Source: Zanthoxylum bungeanum (lineage: Eukaryota; Streptophyta; Magnoliopsida; Sapindales; Rutaceae). From it: a stretch of DNA of 64,000 nucleotides. The translations under genes were made by a program, and so were the position numbers. The notes beneath the pieces are model-generated. The model made no database searches, was not told where the DNA came from, and saw only the letters and a list, made by a program, of their open reading frames with translations. The stretch is from positions 148,717 to 212,716 of the forward strand of contig SKCR01038144.1 of the NCBI GenBank assembly GCA_019454045.1, written 5' to 3'. Of the stretch, positions 1 through 11,299 are shown piece by piece (within the stretch, counting starts at the first letter, position 1; each line of letters opens with the position of its first letter).

Positions 1-3000
1 CTTTTGGTGGAGGATGATAAATCCATATGGATTGTTGATTCTGGTGCCACTACCCTGTTTGTTGTTCTTTGCAGCTACTTGAATCATGGAGGGACCTTAC
101 TGAAGGTAGCTTTACCATGAGAGTTGGGACATGGGATGTTGTTGTTTTCAGTAAGAGCAGTGTGAGTTTCAAATTTGAAATAAAAATTATTTATGTTTGA
201 ATGTTGTGCTATATTCCTAGTTTTCACAGAATTTGATTTCTGAACACACAACTTATGGAATGTGGTTTTTCTGTTTCATTTAATAATAAGTCAATTATTA
301 TTAGTAGAAATGGATTAAACATATTCATGGGAAAGTCTGAAAATAATCTATATGTATTAAGGCCGTTAATGCATGAATCACTGCTAAATACTGAAATGTT
401 TAAGATTGAAAGATCTAAAACTAAACGGCAAAAGATTTCTCATGATGATACCTATTTATGACACCTTAGACTTGGTCACATTAACCTTGACCGGATAGAT
501 AGACTAATTAAGAACGGTGTTTTAAATCAGTTAAAACTTGGTACTTTACCTGTCTGCGAATCCTGTCTAGAAGGCAAAATGACTAAGAGACCTTTTACTG
601 GAAAATGGATAAGAGCCAAAGAAACTCTTGAGCTAATACATTCGGATGTTTACGGACCGATGAATGTAAAAGCCCGAGGTGGTTTTGAATACTTCGTCAC
701 TTTCATTGACGATTATTCCAGATATTAGTATGTTTACCTAATGCAGCACAAGTCAGATACATTTGAAAAGTTCAAAGAGTATCGTGCTGAGGTTGAGAAC
801 CGGTTAGGTAAAAGCATCAAAATTCTACGATCAGATCATGGAGGAGAATACCTTGATAGAGATTTCGAGGAATTCTTAGTTGAGCATGGAATTGTTTCTC
901 AGCTCACAGCACCTGGAACACCACAATAAAATGGTGTTGTAGAAATGAGAAATCGAACCCTACTAGACATGATAAGATCAATGTTTAGTTATAGCACTCT
1001 ACCTAGTTCATTCTGGGGGTATGCATTGCAAACTGTAATGTATATCCTGAATGTAGTTCCTTCTAAGTCTGTTTCTAAGACTCCCTTAGAGTTGTGGAAT
1101 GGTCGTAAAGCTAGTTTGTGACATTTTCGCATATGAGGGTGTCCGACACATGTGCTAAAGAACAAGACTACTAAGTTGGAACCACGTTCACATGTGTGCC
1201 TATTTGTAGGCTATCCTAAGGAAACTAGGGGTGGATTCTTTTATAGTCCAGAAAATAATAAAATATTTGTGTCGACGAATGCTACATTTCTTAAGGAGGA
1301 CTATATGAGAGAGTTCAAACCTCGAAGTAAAATGTTACTTGAGGAGTTACTTACTGGTACGACCAGTACACCATTTTCAAATGTTGACAAAGACATAACA
1401 CCTTCTTCATCTGAAAGTCAGATGTAAGTTTATCAGGATACCATACCACCTAGACGTAGTGGGAGGGTTATAAGACAACCTGAACGCTATCTAGGAAATG
1501 GTGAGGTGTAAGTTGTTACATCTTGTGATGGTATAGATGATCCATTGACCTATCATAGTGCAATGGAAGATAATGATAAAGAGGAATGGCTCAAAGCCAT
1601 GAACCTCGAGATGGAGTCTATGTACTCTAACTCAGTATGGGAACTTGTAGACCAACCTAATGGAGTAAACCCCATAGGTTGCAAGTGGATCTACAAGAGA
1701 AAAAAAGGAATAGATGGGAAAGTATAGACTTTCAAGGCTAGGATAGTGGCAAAGGGTTATACCCAAAAAAAAGGAGTTGACTATGAAGAAACTTTCTCGC
1801 CAGTAGCCATGCTTAAATCCATCACGATTCTTCTTTCCATTGCCGCATATTATGACTATGAAATTTGGCAAATGGATGTCAAGACTGCATTCTTGAATGG
1901 TAATCTTGATGAGAGTATCTATATGGTACAACCAGAGGGGTTCATTACCCTAGGTCACGAGCAAAAAGTTTGCAAGTTGCAGAGGTCCATTTATGGACTT
2001 AAGCAAACATCTAGATCTTGGACACATAAGGTTTGATACTACGATCAAGTCTTATAACTTTGAGAAGAACATTGATGAGCCTGGTGTCTACAAGCGCATC
2101 ATTGATGGGAAAATGGTTTTCCTTGTGTTATACGTTGATGATAATTTACTCATTGGGAATGATGTAAAGATATTATCGGACGTGAAAATCTGGCTAGCTA
2201 ACCAATTCCAAATGAAAGATTTGGGAGAGGCAAGTTATGTACTTGGGATCCAGATCATTCGGGATCGTAAGAAATGACTGTTAGCAATGTCTCAAGCAAC
2301 ATATATCGACAAGATTCTTGTGTGATTTGAAATGCAGAATTCCAAGAAAGGTAATTTACCTTTCAGGCATGAAATTCATTTGTCTAAGGAACAATCTCCT
2401 AAGACACCTCACGCAGTTGAGGAGATGAGATATATACCCTATGCTTCAGCAGTTGGAAGTCTTATGTATGCTATGTTATGCACGAGACCGGACATCTGTT
2501 TTGCAGTGGAAGTAGTCAGTAGGTTTTAATCCAACCCAAGATTAGATCATTGGGTAGCGGTGAAACATATTCTCAAGTATCTTCGGAGAACGAGAAATTA
2601 TATGCTTGTTTATACAAGTCATGATATGATTCTGAGAGGATATACTGACTCTGATTTTCAGACGGATGTCGATTCTAGGAATTCAACATCTGGATCAGTG
2701 TTCACCCTAGGTGGTGAGGCTATAGTATGGAGGAGCATTAAGCAATCTAGTATTGATGACTCCACCATAGAGGCTGAATATGTAGCAGCTTGTGAAGCAG
2801 CTAAGGAAGCAGTCTGGCTCCGTAAGTTCTTGGAAGATCTGGAAGTTGTTTCAGATATGGATAAACCACTCACACTTTATTGCGATAATAGTGGTGCAGT
2901 GTCGAACTCCAAAGAACCAAGAAGCCACAAGAGGGGTAAGCATATTGAGAGGAAATATCACATAATAAGGGAGATAGTGTAGAGAGGAGATGTCTCTGTC

Positions 3001-3117
3001 ATACAGATTCCATCCGTAGACAACCTGGCTGATCCGTTTACAAAGACCTTATCGGCTAAAATATTTGAAGGTCACCTAAATGGTTTAGGATTACATGACA
3101 TGTCTCATTTGCTCTAG
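1..3117 (+). pseudogene. Copia pol pseudogene (PR-INT-RT-RNaseH)
   Basis: Decayed polyprotein of a Copia element. The aspartic protease motif WIVDSGAT lies near 30-55. The integrase zinc-binding region (LGHINLDRIDRLIK, then CESCLEGKMTK) lies at about 471-590. The integrase core (HSDVYGP, FVTFIDDYSRY) follows to about 930, with in-frame stops at 726-728 and 927-929. The RT has [26 protein letters not shown] and an intact YVDD box near 2131. A frameshift falls near 2030, just after YGLKQ. RNase H has YTDSDF and STIEAEYVA, with a stop at about 2980, and the tail NLADPFTKTL reaches 3050. Several stops and frameshifts mean it cannot make a working polyprotein. Gag is not in the window. Confidence 0.9.
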
Positions 3118-3119
3118 TC

Positions 3120-3131
3120 TAAGTGGGAGAT
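3120..3131 (+). other. Polypurine tract, Copia A
   Basis: The sequence TAAGTGGGAGAT directly precedes an LTR that starts TGTTGGG. This is the usual plant Copia plus-strand priming site and LTR edge. Confidence 0.8.
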
Positions 3132-5116
3132 TGTTGGGATTTATGTCATAGAGCTTCATGTATTGTAAACAGAATTGATTTTTGTAATAATAATACATGC
3201 ATTATTCATTTTATCAAAGTTGTTTGATTTATATCGCATATTGTCCAATTGTCTTGTTTACCTTGATTACTCTTATACCTTTAGACTTAGTGTATGTTTG
3301 ATGCACAAGAGGATTTAAGTCTAAAGTTAGTAATCTAAATAGTCCATAGAGAGCGAACAATGAGGGTACTTTGTTTGTGGTTTATCTATAGCTGCGGTCC
3401 ATTCTATACTTGTATGACGATCTTGATCCGGGATCGTTCATGTAGTGACATGGGAATGAAGGCACCTTGTATGATAAGATCATATAAGACTGAACTCAGA
3501 TAAATTGAATTTCTTTTAATATCCGTTAACCGAAGAAATTCATTTTATCTAATAGATGGTCATATATGGATTCGATCTTAATCCTGAGTGTACTATGAAC
3601 TCCTGCATGACAGGTTATGTCCTTTGATTTACTATGGTGAGGTTGGTGTTGCATTCCCAGCCAATAACTACGTCTACGTATTTTGGGGATATGATTTGGT
3701 ATGTAGCTGTGAAAGTTTTACATAAATATGGAATTCACTCATTCTTACGAGAAACAGATGGATATCTCTTTTAAGAGTTGATTCGGGACTTGAACAATTT
3801 GAGCGCTCAACTTTTCTATTACGAATAGAAAGTATTTTATAATCATAATTGTTATGAATTAATTGTTCATTATAGAATCAATGGTGCTTAAGAGACAAAA
3901 TATTATAGGGGTTTAACGGACTTATGACCCAGCTCTATTTATGAGATATTCGTGAAGGGCTATATCCATATGTAATGACTATATCGATGGACACCGAAAA
4001 TGTTCGGTTTACTTAATCCATCTATGGTAACGAGAGTTCAACTTCAAGTTTTTAGTGGAATAATGCGGAGTTAATAATTCGTAATATTTGATTAAAGAGT
4101 TTAATTAATATTTCGGAATTATTGGAGCTCAGAACTGTAGGTCCATTTGGTCCCCGTGCTAGCTCGATTAACTGTAGCAAACCTAATATAATTAGATTGT
4201 CTAATTATATGCTCACATTATATTTATTTATATATTATTAATAAGATTAATAAAATTTATTGTCACAAATGAAAACTATGTTAAATTAGTTTAACTTAAT
4301 GTTTTCTAGAATTCTTTGATTATGAGATAATCAAGTCTTGATTATGAGATAATCAAGTTAGTAATAATTACGAGATAATTACTACATCATGATTGAAGGT
4401 AAATAAATCATTATTAATATATATTGATTTTTATTTACCATTGGAGACAAAGCCATATGGCTTACCATGTCATCCAAGCAATTATGTTTATTAGGTGGCT
4501 TGGATACACCTAATAGTTTTTTCATTAGCTAATGCATTTTATGCTTTGGTATGGCCTCTACATTTATGTGTTTGCCATTGAAAGAAAGCATTGAATGCTT
4601 AATGACAAAGCCATTGTCTTTAGCTTAACATTTCTTATGCTTTGGTATGGCATTCACATTTTTGTGTTGGCCATTGCAAGAAAGCATTAGATGCTTAATG
4701 ACAATGTTAGTTGGCTTGTGTAAGAGAATATAATCTCTACCATTTCTCTCACTTCCTAAGGTTAATACTTTGAATTCATTCACACAATTGTTATGAGAAA
4801 GTATTTGAGAGAAAATAGAGAGAGTTTTAGCATTCACAAGTGCTGTGAAATTCCTAAAGCCAAACACCATTATGACATCTTAAATCTCTAAATATTTTAG
4901 AGGTTTAATCTTTGTGAGTGAAGCCCACACTTCAGTTTGTTGGTTTTGAGACATAGTTCGGAAGATCGAGTGGTTGATCCAAGTGTTGGACACCAAAGGA
5001 TTGATCTTGGCTACTACAACAAAGGGAGAAGGTAAATAAAATTTTGAAGATCCATACAGGACCCGGTGCCACCACAAGCAACTTCCGCCGTGCTAAGGAA
5101 AGTCGTTTCCTACACA
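3132..5116 (+). repeat. 3' LTR of Copia A
   Basis: Starts TGTTGGGATT right after the polypurine tract and runs about 2 kb through AT-rich non-coding DNA. The likely end is near CTACACA, after a stretch rich in CTTCCGCCGTGC, a composition common at the U5 end of Copia LTRs. The exact 3' edge is inferred. It contains a local tandem duplication at about 4540-4705. Confidence 0.65.
4540..4705 (+). repeat. Tandem duplication (~93 bp) inside LTR A
   Basis: Two diverged copies of a unit that starts TTATGCTTTGGTATGGC and contains GAAAGCATT and GCTTAATGACAA. They begin near 4540 and 4633. A shorter duplication (GATTATGAGATAATCAAG, twice) lies at about 4317-4356. Confidence 0.7.
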
Positions 5117-5399
5117 TATGTTGTTCACATATTTTTATACTCTCTTTTGTTTGTGTTGAGATGTTTGGAAACTCGAATGAAAGATGTATGCATGTATGTT
5201 TATTAAAGTATGCTTGTAAATGGTGTATAAGCACACTTTTAATCACTTGATGATCTTGTTGTCATTTTAGAGTTGTTAGGCCACTCATTGATGACCTAGA
5301 ATTATTCTTGAGTTGTTTCAAAATGGTGAGACTTGTTTGGTGTTGTAGAGATTAGATTAAAGTGTTGGATTTGATTAAATTAGGGTTTTTAACCTAAAC
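5117..5399. other. Unassigned AT-rich stretch
   Basis: No coding potential and no clear match to the neighbouring LTRs. It could be the degraded 5' end of the Ogre-type LTR that follows, or host sequence between two insertions. Confidence 0.4.
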
Positions 5400-6606
5400 C
5401 AAAATTGAATATTTTCATATTTGTGGGCTACCTTTACCACGATACTTCGTCGCACCTTTTATTATTCCGCCATTTACTTTACGTAAGTTGTGTGTTTGTG
5501 TATTGATGATATAGTGCGCATGGGCAAATCAAGTTGGATTAAAGGTCCTCCGTTTTGAGGGATAAAAAGCCTAAGGGCTACCTTTGCCACGACATTTTTC
5601 CGCGCCGGACAAAGTATGTTTGGTTGAATGTGAGATGTGTTTAACCGAGCATACGAAGTCCTATATTGTTGTCTTTATCTTATATGAATTGTAATGTAAT
5701 GCGCATGGGCTTATTATGTTGGTCTAAACGTTCTCTATTTGAGAGAAGAAAAGTCCAAAAGGCTACATTTACGACAATATTTTGCCGCGCCTTTTATTAC
5801 TCCTTTATTTGCTTTCTGTATATCATCTCCTTGCATAATCATGCATCATATTGCAATGCGCATGGGCAAATGAAGTTAAAATAAAAGTCCTCTATTTTGA
5901 GGGATAGAAAGCCGAGGGGCTACCTTTGCCACAATATTTTTCCGCGCCGGACAAAGTACGCTCGATTGAACGTGAGATACGTTTAATTGGACACTTGAAG
6001 TCCTATATAGATGTTGGCATACGTCGCATCTCATTTCTTTCATTCTCATTGTCTATCTTTTGCATCGCATCATTGCACGTTCATTTTAATGTTCAATTAC
6101 CTATTTAATTATCTCTTTACACCATGTGTTTAATCGCTTCTCTTTAATATGCATGCTTGTACAATCATTGTCCATTTGCGTTTCCAGGATCATCAATGTA
6201 ATGTGTTTGTGAAATTATGTGTTTATCGTTATTTCAATCTACCTTTATGCATGCAAGCTTAGACATAGGTTATATGCAAATAGGTTATAGGCAAACGTAG
6301 ATACGAGCTTTGTTTCTATGCATGTGAACTTAGAAATAGAATACCCTTGGAAATATATGTTGCTAGATTCGATTAAATTATTACAGAAATCATATCATTA
6401 CAAGTGGCATAAGTAACGGACCATTCCGAACCCAACGGTTTGAGGTCTTCCCTTGCGAGGGGTGAGTGCGGCCTTAAATCATTTTCCCGGTTCACACCGG
6501 GTGGCGACTCCAAGTTATTTCTCTAGTTTAGCTCCCCCGCGGGCTACTCCGTACTCCCAACTAGGCCGCGAGCCTAGAACAGCGTCGCCGATTTCTGTGT
6601 CCTACA
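5400..6606 (+). repeat. Ogre-type LTR remnant (3' portion)
   Basis: The last ~170 bases are the diverged reverse complement of the LTR edge at 35568 and 43271 (TAAGGCCGCACTCACCCCT and GGTGTGAACCGGG blocks), ending TGTGTCCTACA at 6606. Four diverged copies of the block GGCTACCTTTGCCACGA...CCGCGCC lie at about 5427, 5577, 5760 and 5918; these match the 175-bp repeats of the Ogre-like LTRs on the other strand. No PBS follows, so it is a solo or 3' LTR. Its 5' boundary is not identified and no TSD is visible. Confidence 0.75.
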
Positions 6607-8531
6607 CCCATAGCATCACTATTTGTACAGAACATGGTGTTGTTGTACAAATTAACTATGAGACAAATGAAATTGCTCTTTTATCATTTGTAATTAGATT
6701 ACCGGGATATATAAATGATAAAAGTCTATATGATTAGTTCCGGATTGATAAGATATGAGACAGTATCAATCCATGAAGGTTTAATCATTAAAATATCCCT
6801 AGTCGGAGTATTATCGAGATTGGACATCGATAATGTGGAATAGACTAGTATTGCACTTGTGCGTGTTATGGGAGCATAATGGCATAGTTCTCATATATTT
6901 GGGTATTGGATACTCATGCAAGTGTAATAGGAGGTTGTGTTTACCGATGGTACGGGAACAGCTTCGCTCTGGATAGACCCATCGGAATTCCATTGGTAGT
7001 ATGACTATGTGTCTATGGAAGTCCGAATCAGGGTAGGTGTATTTGGTCTTAACCTGAGACTTGCACCGCTAATACTTGCGACAATCAATATACTTTGGTT
7101 TTGGTCGTCCAGGGCTTTAACCAGTTCTGTGTACGCCTCTTCTGGGTATATTGAGAATCGTAGTGTATTGGGTGTGATGTCAAGATGGAAGTATCACTTC
7201 AGTCATAGTGGAGATGATGATCACGTAGGATACGGAACCAATGCTCTTATATGCTGCAGCTATCGGGATAATATGACTATGTCATGTTTATCCGATTATA
7301 GAGACTAGTTACCAGAGATCCAATATGTGCTTCGTACGGGGCATACACAATTCCAGCCCCAGGCCTAGCACGTGACATCCGATACTGGATCACAATACGC
7401 AATACTACGTATACTACGCCTGATATAGATTACATATTCCTTTAAGAATATTTCTGGAGAATTGGGTAGACACGGTGCTTTGCTAGAAGCCAATCATGTC
7501 TTGTAAATCGGTAAAAACGTAGTACAAGGTACCTACATGTTCGGATAGTCCGACGACCGAATTTACTGCCAACATATCCGGGGATCTCATGGGTTGCTTC
7601 CCGAAGATTCACTGATGACGTATGACTCGCACATAATAAATCTGTGATTAATTACAGAGATATTTTATCTGGGATAAAATACTATTTAAAGAGAGAGAAC
7701 GATTAATTTGGAATTAATCGATAAAATAATATATTCGATATATTATACGAAATTAGATTTCGACGCGGAATTAAAATTATATTTTAATTTGGGTGAACGA
7801 GTTAATTTAGAATTAATTCATTAGCGACGTGAATAGTAATTTTGCTAGGCATAATTATTTAATTAAATTTGATTTAATTACGTCGCAATGGAAAATTCGT
7901 TAATTCGGAATTAGCGAACCCGAGCCCGGGAGTGTTTGCGGGCCCACTCGCATTTCGAATCGAGTGGGGACCATAAGTCACATCATGCGTCACATCACTA
8001 GTCAACTTTATCACTTTAATGTGATGGAAGTTGTTGGTTGATGGTTGAGTGTGAAACACTCAAATGTGATGGCTTGAAAGACATTTACCATTTTTTTTTA
8101 TTTGGTATTTGACTTTCATTTTGTGTATTAGATTACACAACACACACATTACAACTTCTCTTCTCTCTCTCCTCACCATTCGGCCAAGGGCCAAAATTCT
8201 CTCAATTTTTCTCTCAATGCCGAGAGTCACAATGAGCAAAGGAAGGATTTGTGGCAAATTTTTCCAAGTGCTAGCACACTAAAGAGGATACAAAGGTGAT
8301 AGGGAAACCCATCTATGAGCATGAAATCCACACACCAAGCTTGGAGCTTGAAGATCCAACATGGAGTACAAATTGGAGGCAATGCCGAGAGCTTCAAAGG
8401 AGCAACAAATTTTTGTGTTCTTCGCATCGTAAAATCCGTTCATTGTAAGTATGATTTCGCCATACTTCTTTATTGTATTCACATTATTTTCATTGCTTGA
8501 ATGATCTTGGGACTATAGTAGAAACCCAACA
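6607..8531 (+). repeat. 5' LTR of Copia B (LTR-A)
   Basis: Matches 13771-15416 on the same strand and 17806-19831 and 31493-33520 on the other. It ends CCCAACA, followed by one base and the PBS. Compared with the other copies it lacks the first 16 bases (TGTTGGACAATTATGA). It keeps a 296-bp segment (7611-7906) that its partner LTR has lost. Confidence 0.9.
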
Positions 8532-8532
8532 A

Positions 8533-8546
8533 TGGTATCAAGAGCC
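8533..8546 (+). other. Primer-binding site, Copia B
   Basis: TGGTATCAAGAGCC lies one base after the LTR. It resembles the initiator tRNA-Met type PBS (TGGTATCAGAGC) used by many plant Copia elements. Confidence 0.85.
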
Positions 8547-10910
8547 TTGTTTAAGCATGAAATTGATTTAGGGTAAAATTTGGGTAAAATTGATTTGAGC
8601 ATGTTTAGACGAAATTGTTTGATTGAGTATGCTTGAATGATGATAACATAGTGTTATACATGATCAATTTGATGAAAATTGAATTGGATCAATTTTTCCC
8701 CAAAAACTAGGCTTGGCCAAAAGTTTGATATTGCCCTAAGGTCATGGTAATTTGTTTTTTGATCATTGGATGAGTTGAAAGACTTGGGAAATGTTGATTT
8801 AGGATTTAATTGGATTGAAATCGAAATCGGACAAAAAATCCTCAAATTGTCGTGACCAATTAGCATGGAAATGAATTGATTTTTTGATTCAATAAAATGT
8901 AATTATTAAATTTAGAATTAAATAAAGAATTAGTATTAAATACGAATTAAATTGGATTTAATATTGTAGTTTAATATAATTCAAGAATTCGTACTTTGAG
9001 TACTAATTCTTAAAACGAGTCGGACTCGCGCAAATCAAATCATTGTTTGAACATTGGATGGTCATTAATTTCAAATTAATTAATTGGATTAGATTGATTG
9101 TAACATGCTTTGTGTGAATACATGGATGTGATGTATGAATAATGTATATCGGATGGATATTAGATGGGTGAGGGCAATTTTGGAAATTGTTGTAATAAAT
9201 TTAGAATTATTAAATTAGACCTGCGTGTCCAGCCTATTACCTCTTGATTCTTTTTATTTCTCTTCTCACATATTCCCCTCAATGTAAATGAGGTTTCTTT
9301 AGAAATGTTATGTAATTGGGTAGAAGTAAGATTTGTGCTAGCGGGAGGGAGAGAGGAAAAGAGAGATTTCTTCTAGGAACAAGTGTTTTAAATATCCATC
9401 CACATATCATTATTAATTTATTTTACGTGCCTTATTATGTTTTTAGAATGCATGTTTAGGGTGTATGATGAGACCTTAACAAAGATAATTAATTAATTGC
9501 CAATTACGCGAAAAAACCCTCAACAAATATTAAGCATTTTCCTTCCATTGAATGATTCATTCTCAAGATCCAAGATTGGCACTGGTTTGTTGGCCAAAGT
9601 CAAGGCCTTTGTCCATCGCGGATGTGTTTGAATCATGAAGGCTTTGTTCCATATCGTATGTCTTGTCCAAGTTGTGATTTGTTGGCCAAAGTCAAGATCA
9701 CTTCTTGTCCATCGACATCGATTACGAAGCTTTCCAAAGTCAATGGGTCTCGCTTAACTGGAATCATTAAGTTTTTTGTGCCAAAGCCAAGACTTAATTG
9801 ATTCAGAGGAAAAAGGTTAGGGAATATATTGGATATATTGGCATATATAAGATATATGTTTCGGACTTGGATGTTCACCTACTGGATCTAGGAATTGGAT
9901 GAGATCCAATTGATCTTAGAGATCTACCTAGTTAAATATCATATAGCTTGTTGGCCAAAGTCAAGGTTGTGTGTTATTTAACGGGATCCTAGCCCACTAG
10001 GAAACAAGGTTTCCCGAGTACTCAACAGAGGGTTAGAGGCTCGCCGAAAAATAGTGGGAGGCAAGTATTAAATTTGCAATTTCGTTTAGATACTTGCCAA
10101 TACGCGCTCATTTCATTTTTCGTCATTAATTAATAAATATATTTGTTGGACTAATATTTAATCTTTGTTTTTTAAATAAACTGTTGGACTGTATTCAAAC
10201 TATTTCATTTATAGTTGATTATATAATTGGATTATAGTAATCAATATATTTGAATTTAACTAATTAAATTATTAGTTTATTATATAGTTAGACTATAGTA
10301 ATCATTATATTCAATAGTACCTAAAATCGTTGATTGGATAGTTGTACTATAGAAATCAAGATAACTGAAAGATTAGTGTTTAAAACATAATCCTGGGTGA
10401 AAATGTTATTAAACGGCTTTAATTTTCAGATTGGGAATAATACCTCAGGATAGTCCTGGGAACTGAGGAGTTACTTTATTTGATAGAATAACATCTCGGG
10501 CCTAAGCCCGGAGTTTATTTCAGAGGGTACATCTGTCGAGCACTAGGTGTCGAAGATGATTGCTGACATCTATCATCTAGGTTAGCTGGGCATTACCTAC
10601 GTGGCCGAGACTACCAAAGATTTGATCTTATAGTCTCTACCCGTAAGCTGGGAAGGTTCACTGTGAATCAAGAATAAACTCCTGGAGAGTTGATGGCTAT
10701 GCTCTAGGAGGCACAGCCAGAACTTCTAAAAGGGGCAAAGGCAAAATCATCACAGTCTTCTAGGATGACAAATGACCTATCCCAAGATGTCTACCTAAAC
10801 TGTGGCAAACGGGGTCACTTGATGTGTGACTGCCGTATGGACAAGGCAGACATGAAGGAAGTGAAGAGGGGCAAGGCTCCGGCTTCAAGTATGTTTGTCA
10901 TAAACATGTT
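8547..10910 (+). pseudogene. Leader and gag remains of Copia B
   Basis: The leader and gag zone of element B, with no long open frame left. The clearest protein trace is a zinc knuckle at about 10790-10840, read as LNCGKRGHLMCDC, where the first cysteine of CX2CX4HX4C has become tyrosine. A downstream block KADMKEVKRGKAP continues the gag tail. Earlier parts (8547-10400) are AT-rich and unreadable as protein. They hold three copies of an 18-base motif, TTGTTGGCCAAAGTCAAG, at about 9588, 9679 and 9949; element C has three copies at the matching place. Confidence 0.65.
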
Positions 10911-11299
10911 CGTTATTAGTTTCAAAATTGGATTTTGATACTAAATGTGGTACATAAATATGTACTGATGTGCAAAATCTGCTGATTAGTAGGATACTGA
11001 CTTCAGTTGAGATTGATCTGCGAATTGGAAATGGAACGAGAGTCGCTGTTTTAGCCGTAGAAACCTAAATTTAGGAACTACCCTTCGGGTGTGTACTTAA
11101 ATTAGGAAACTGTTAAAATGTAACTAGTTTGACTAGAAACATTATCTCTATATCAGAGTATAATTTGTTGCGGGTATACCTTTATATTCTAGAACACTAA
11201 AGTGTTTTATTTTATAAAGATTATATTGAGATAAACACATTAGATGTGAATAACAGTATTTATATTTTGAATATAATTGAATCTCAAACATATAACATG

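Larger units (their letters stand above)
1..5116 (+). mobile_element. Copia element A, 3' part (protease to 3' LTR)
   Basis: This is the downstream part of a Ty1/copia retrotransposon that begins before the window. In order it holds a protease remnant, GAG-pre-integrase domain, integrase, reverse transcriptase and RNase H, then a polypurine tract and a long 3' LTR. The integrase-before-RT order is diagnostic of Copia. The 5' LTR lies outside, so no target-site duplication can be tested. The right end is placed where the sequence stops looking like an LTR end (CTACACA); it could be off by some tens of bases. Confidence 0.85.
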
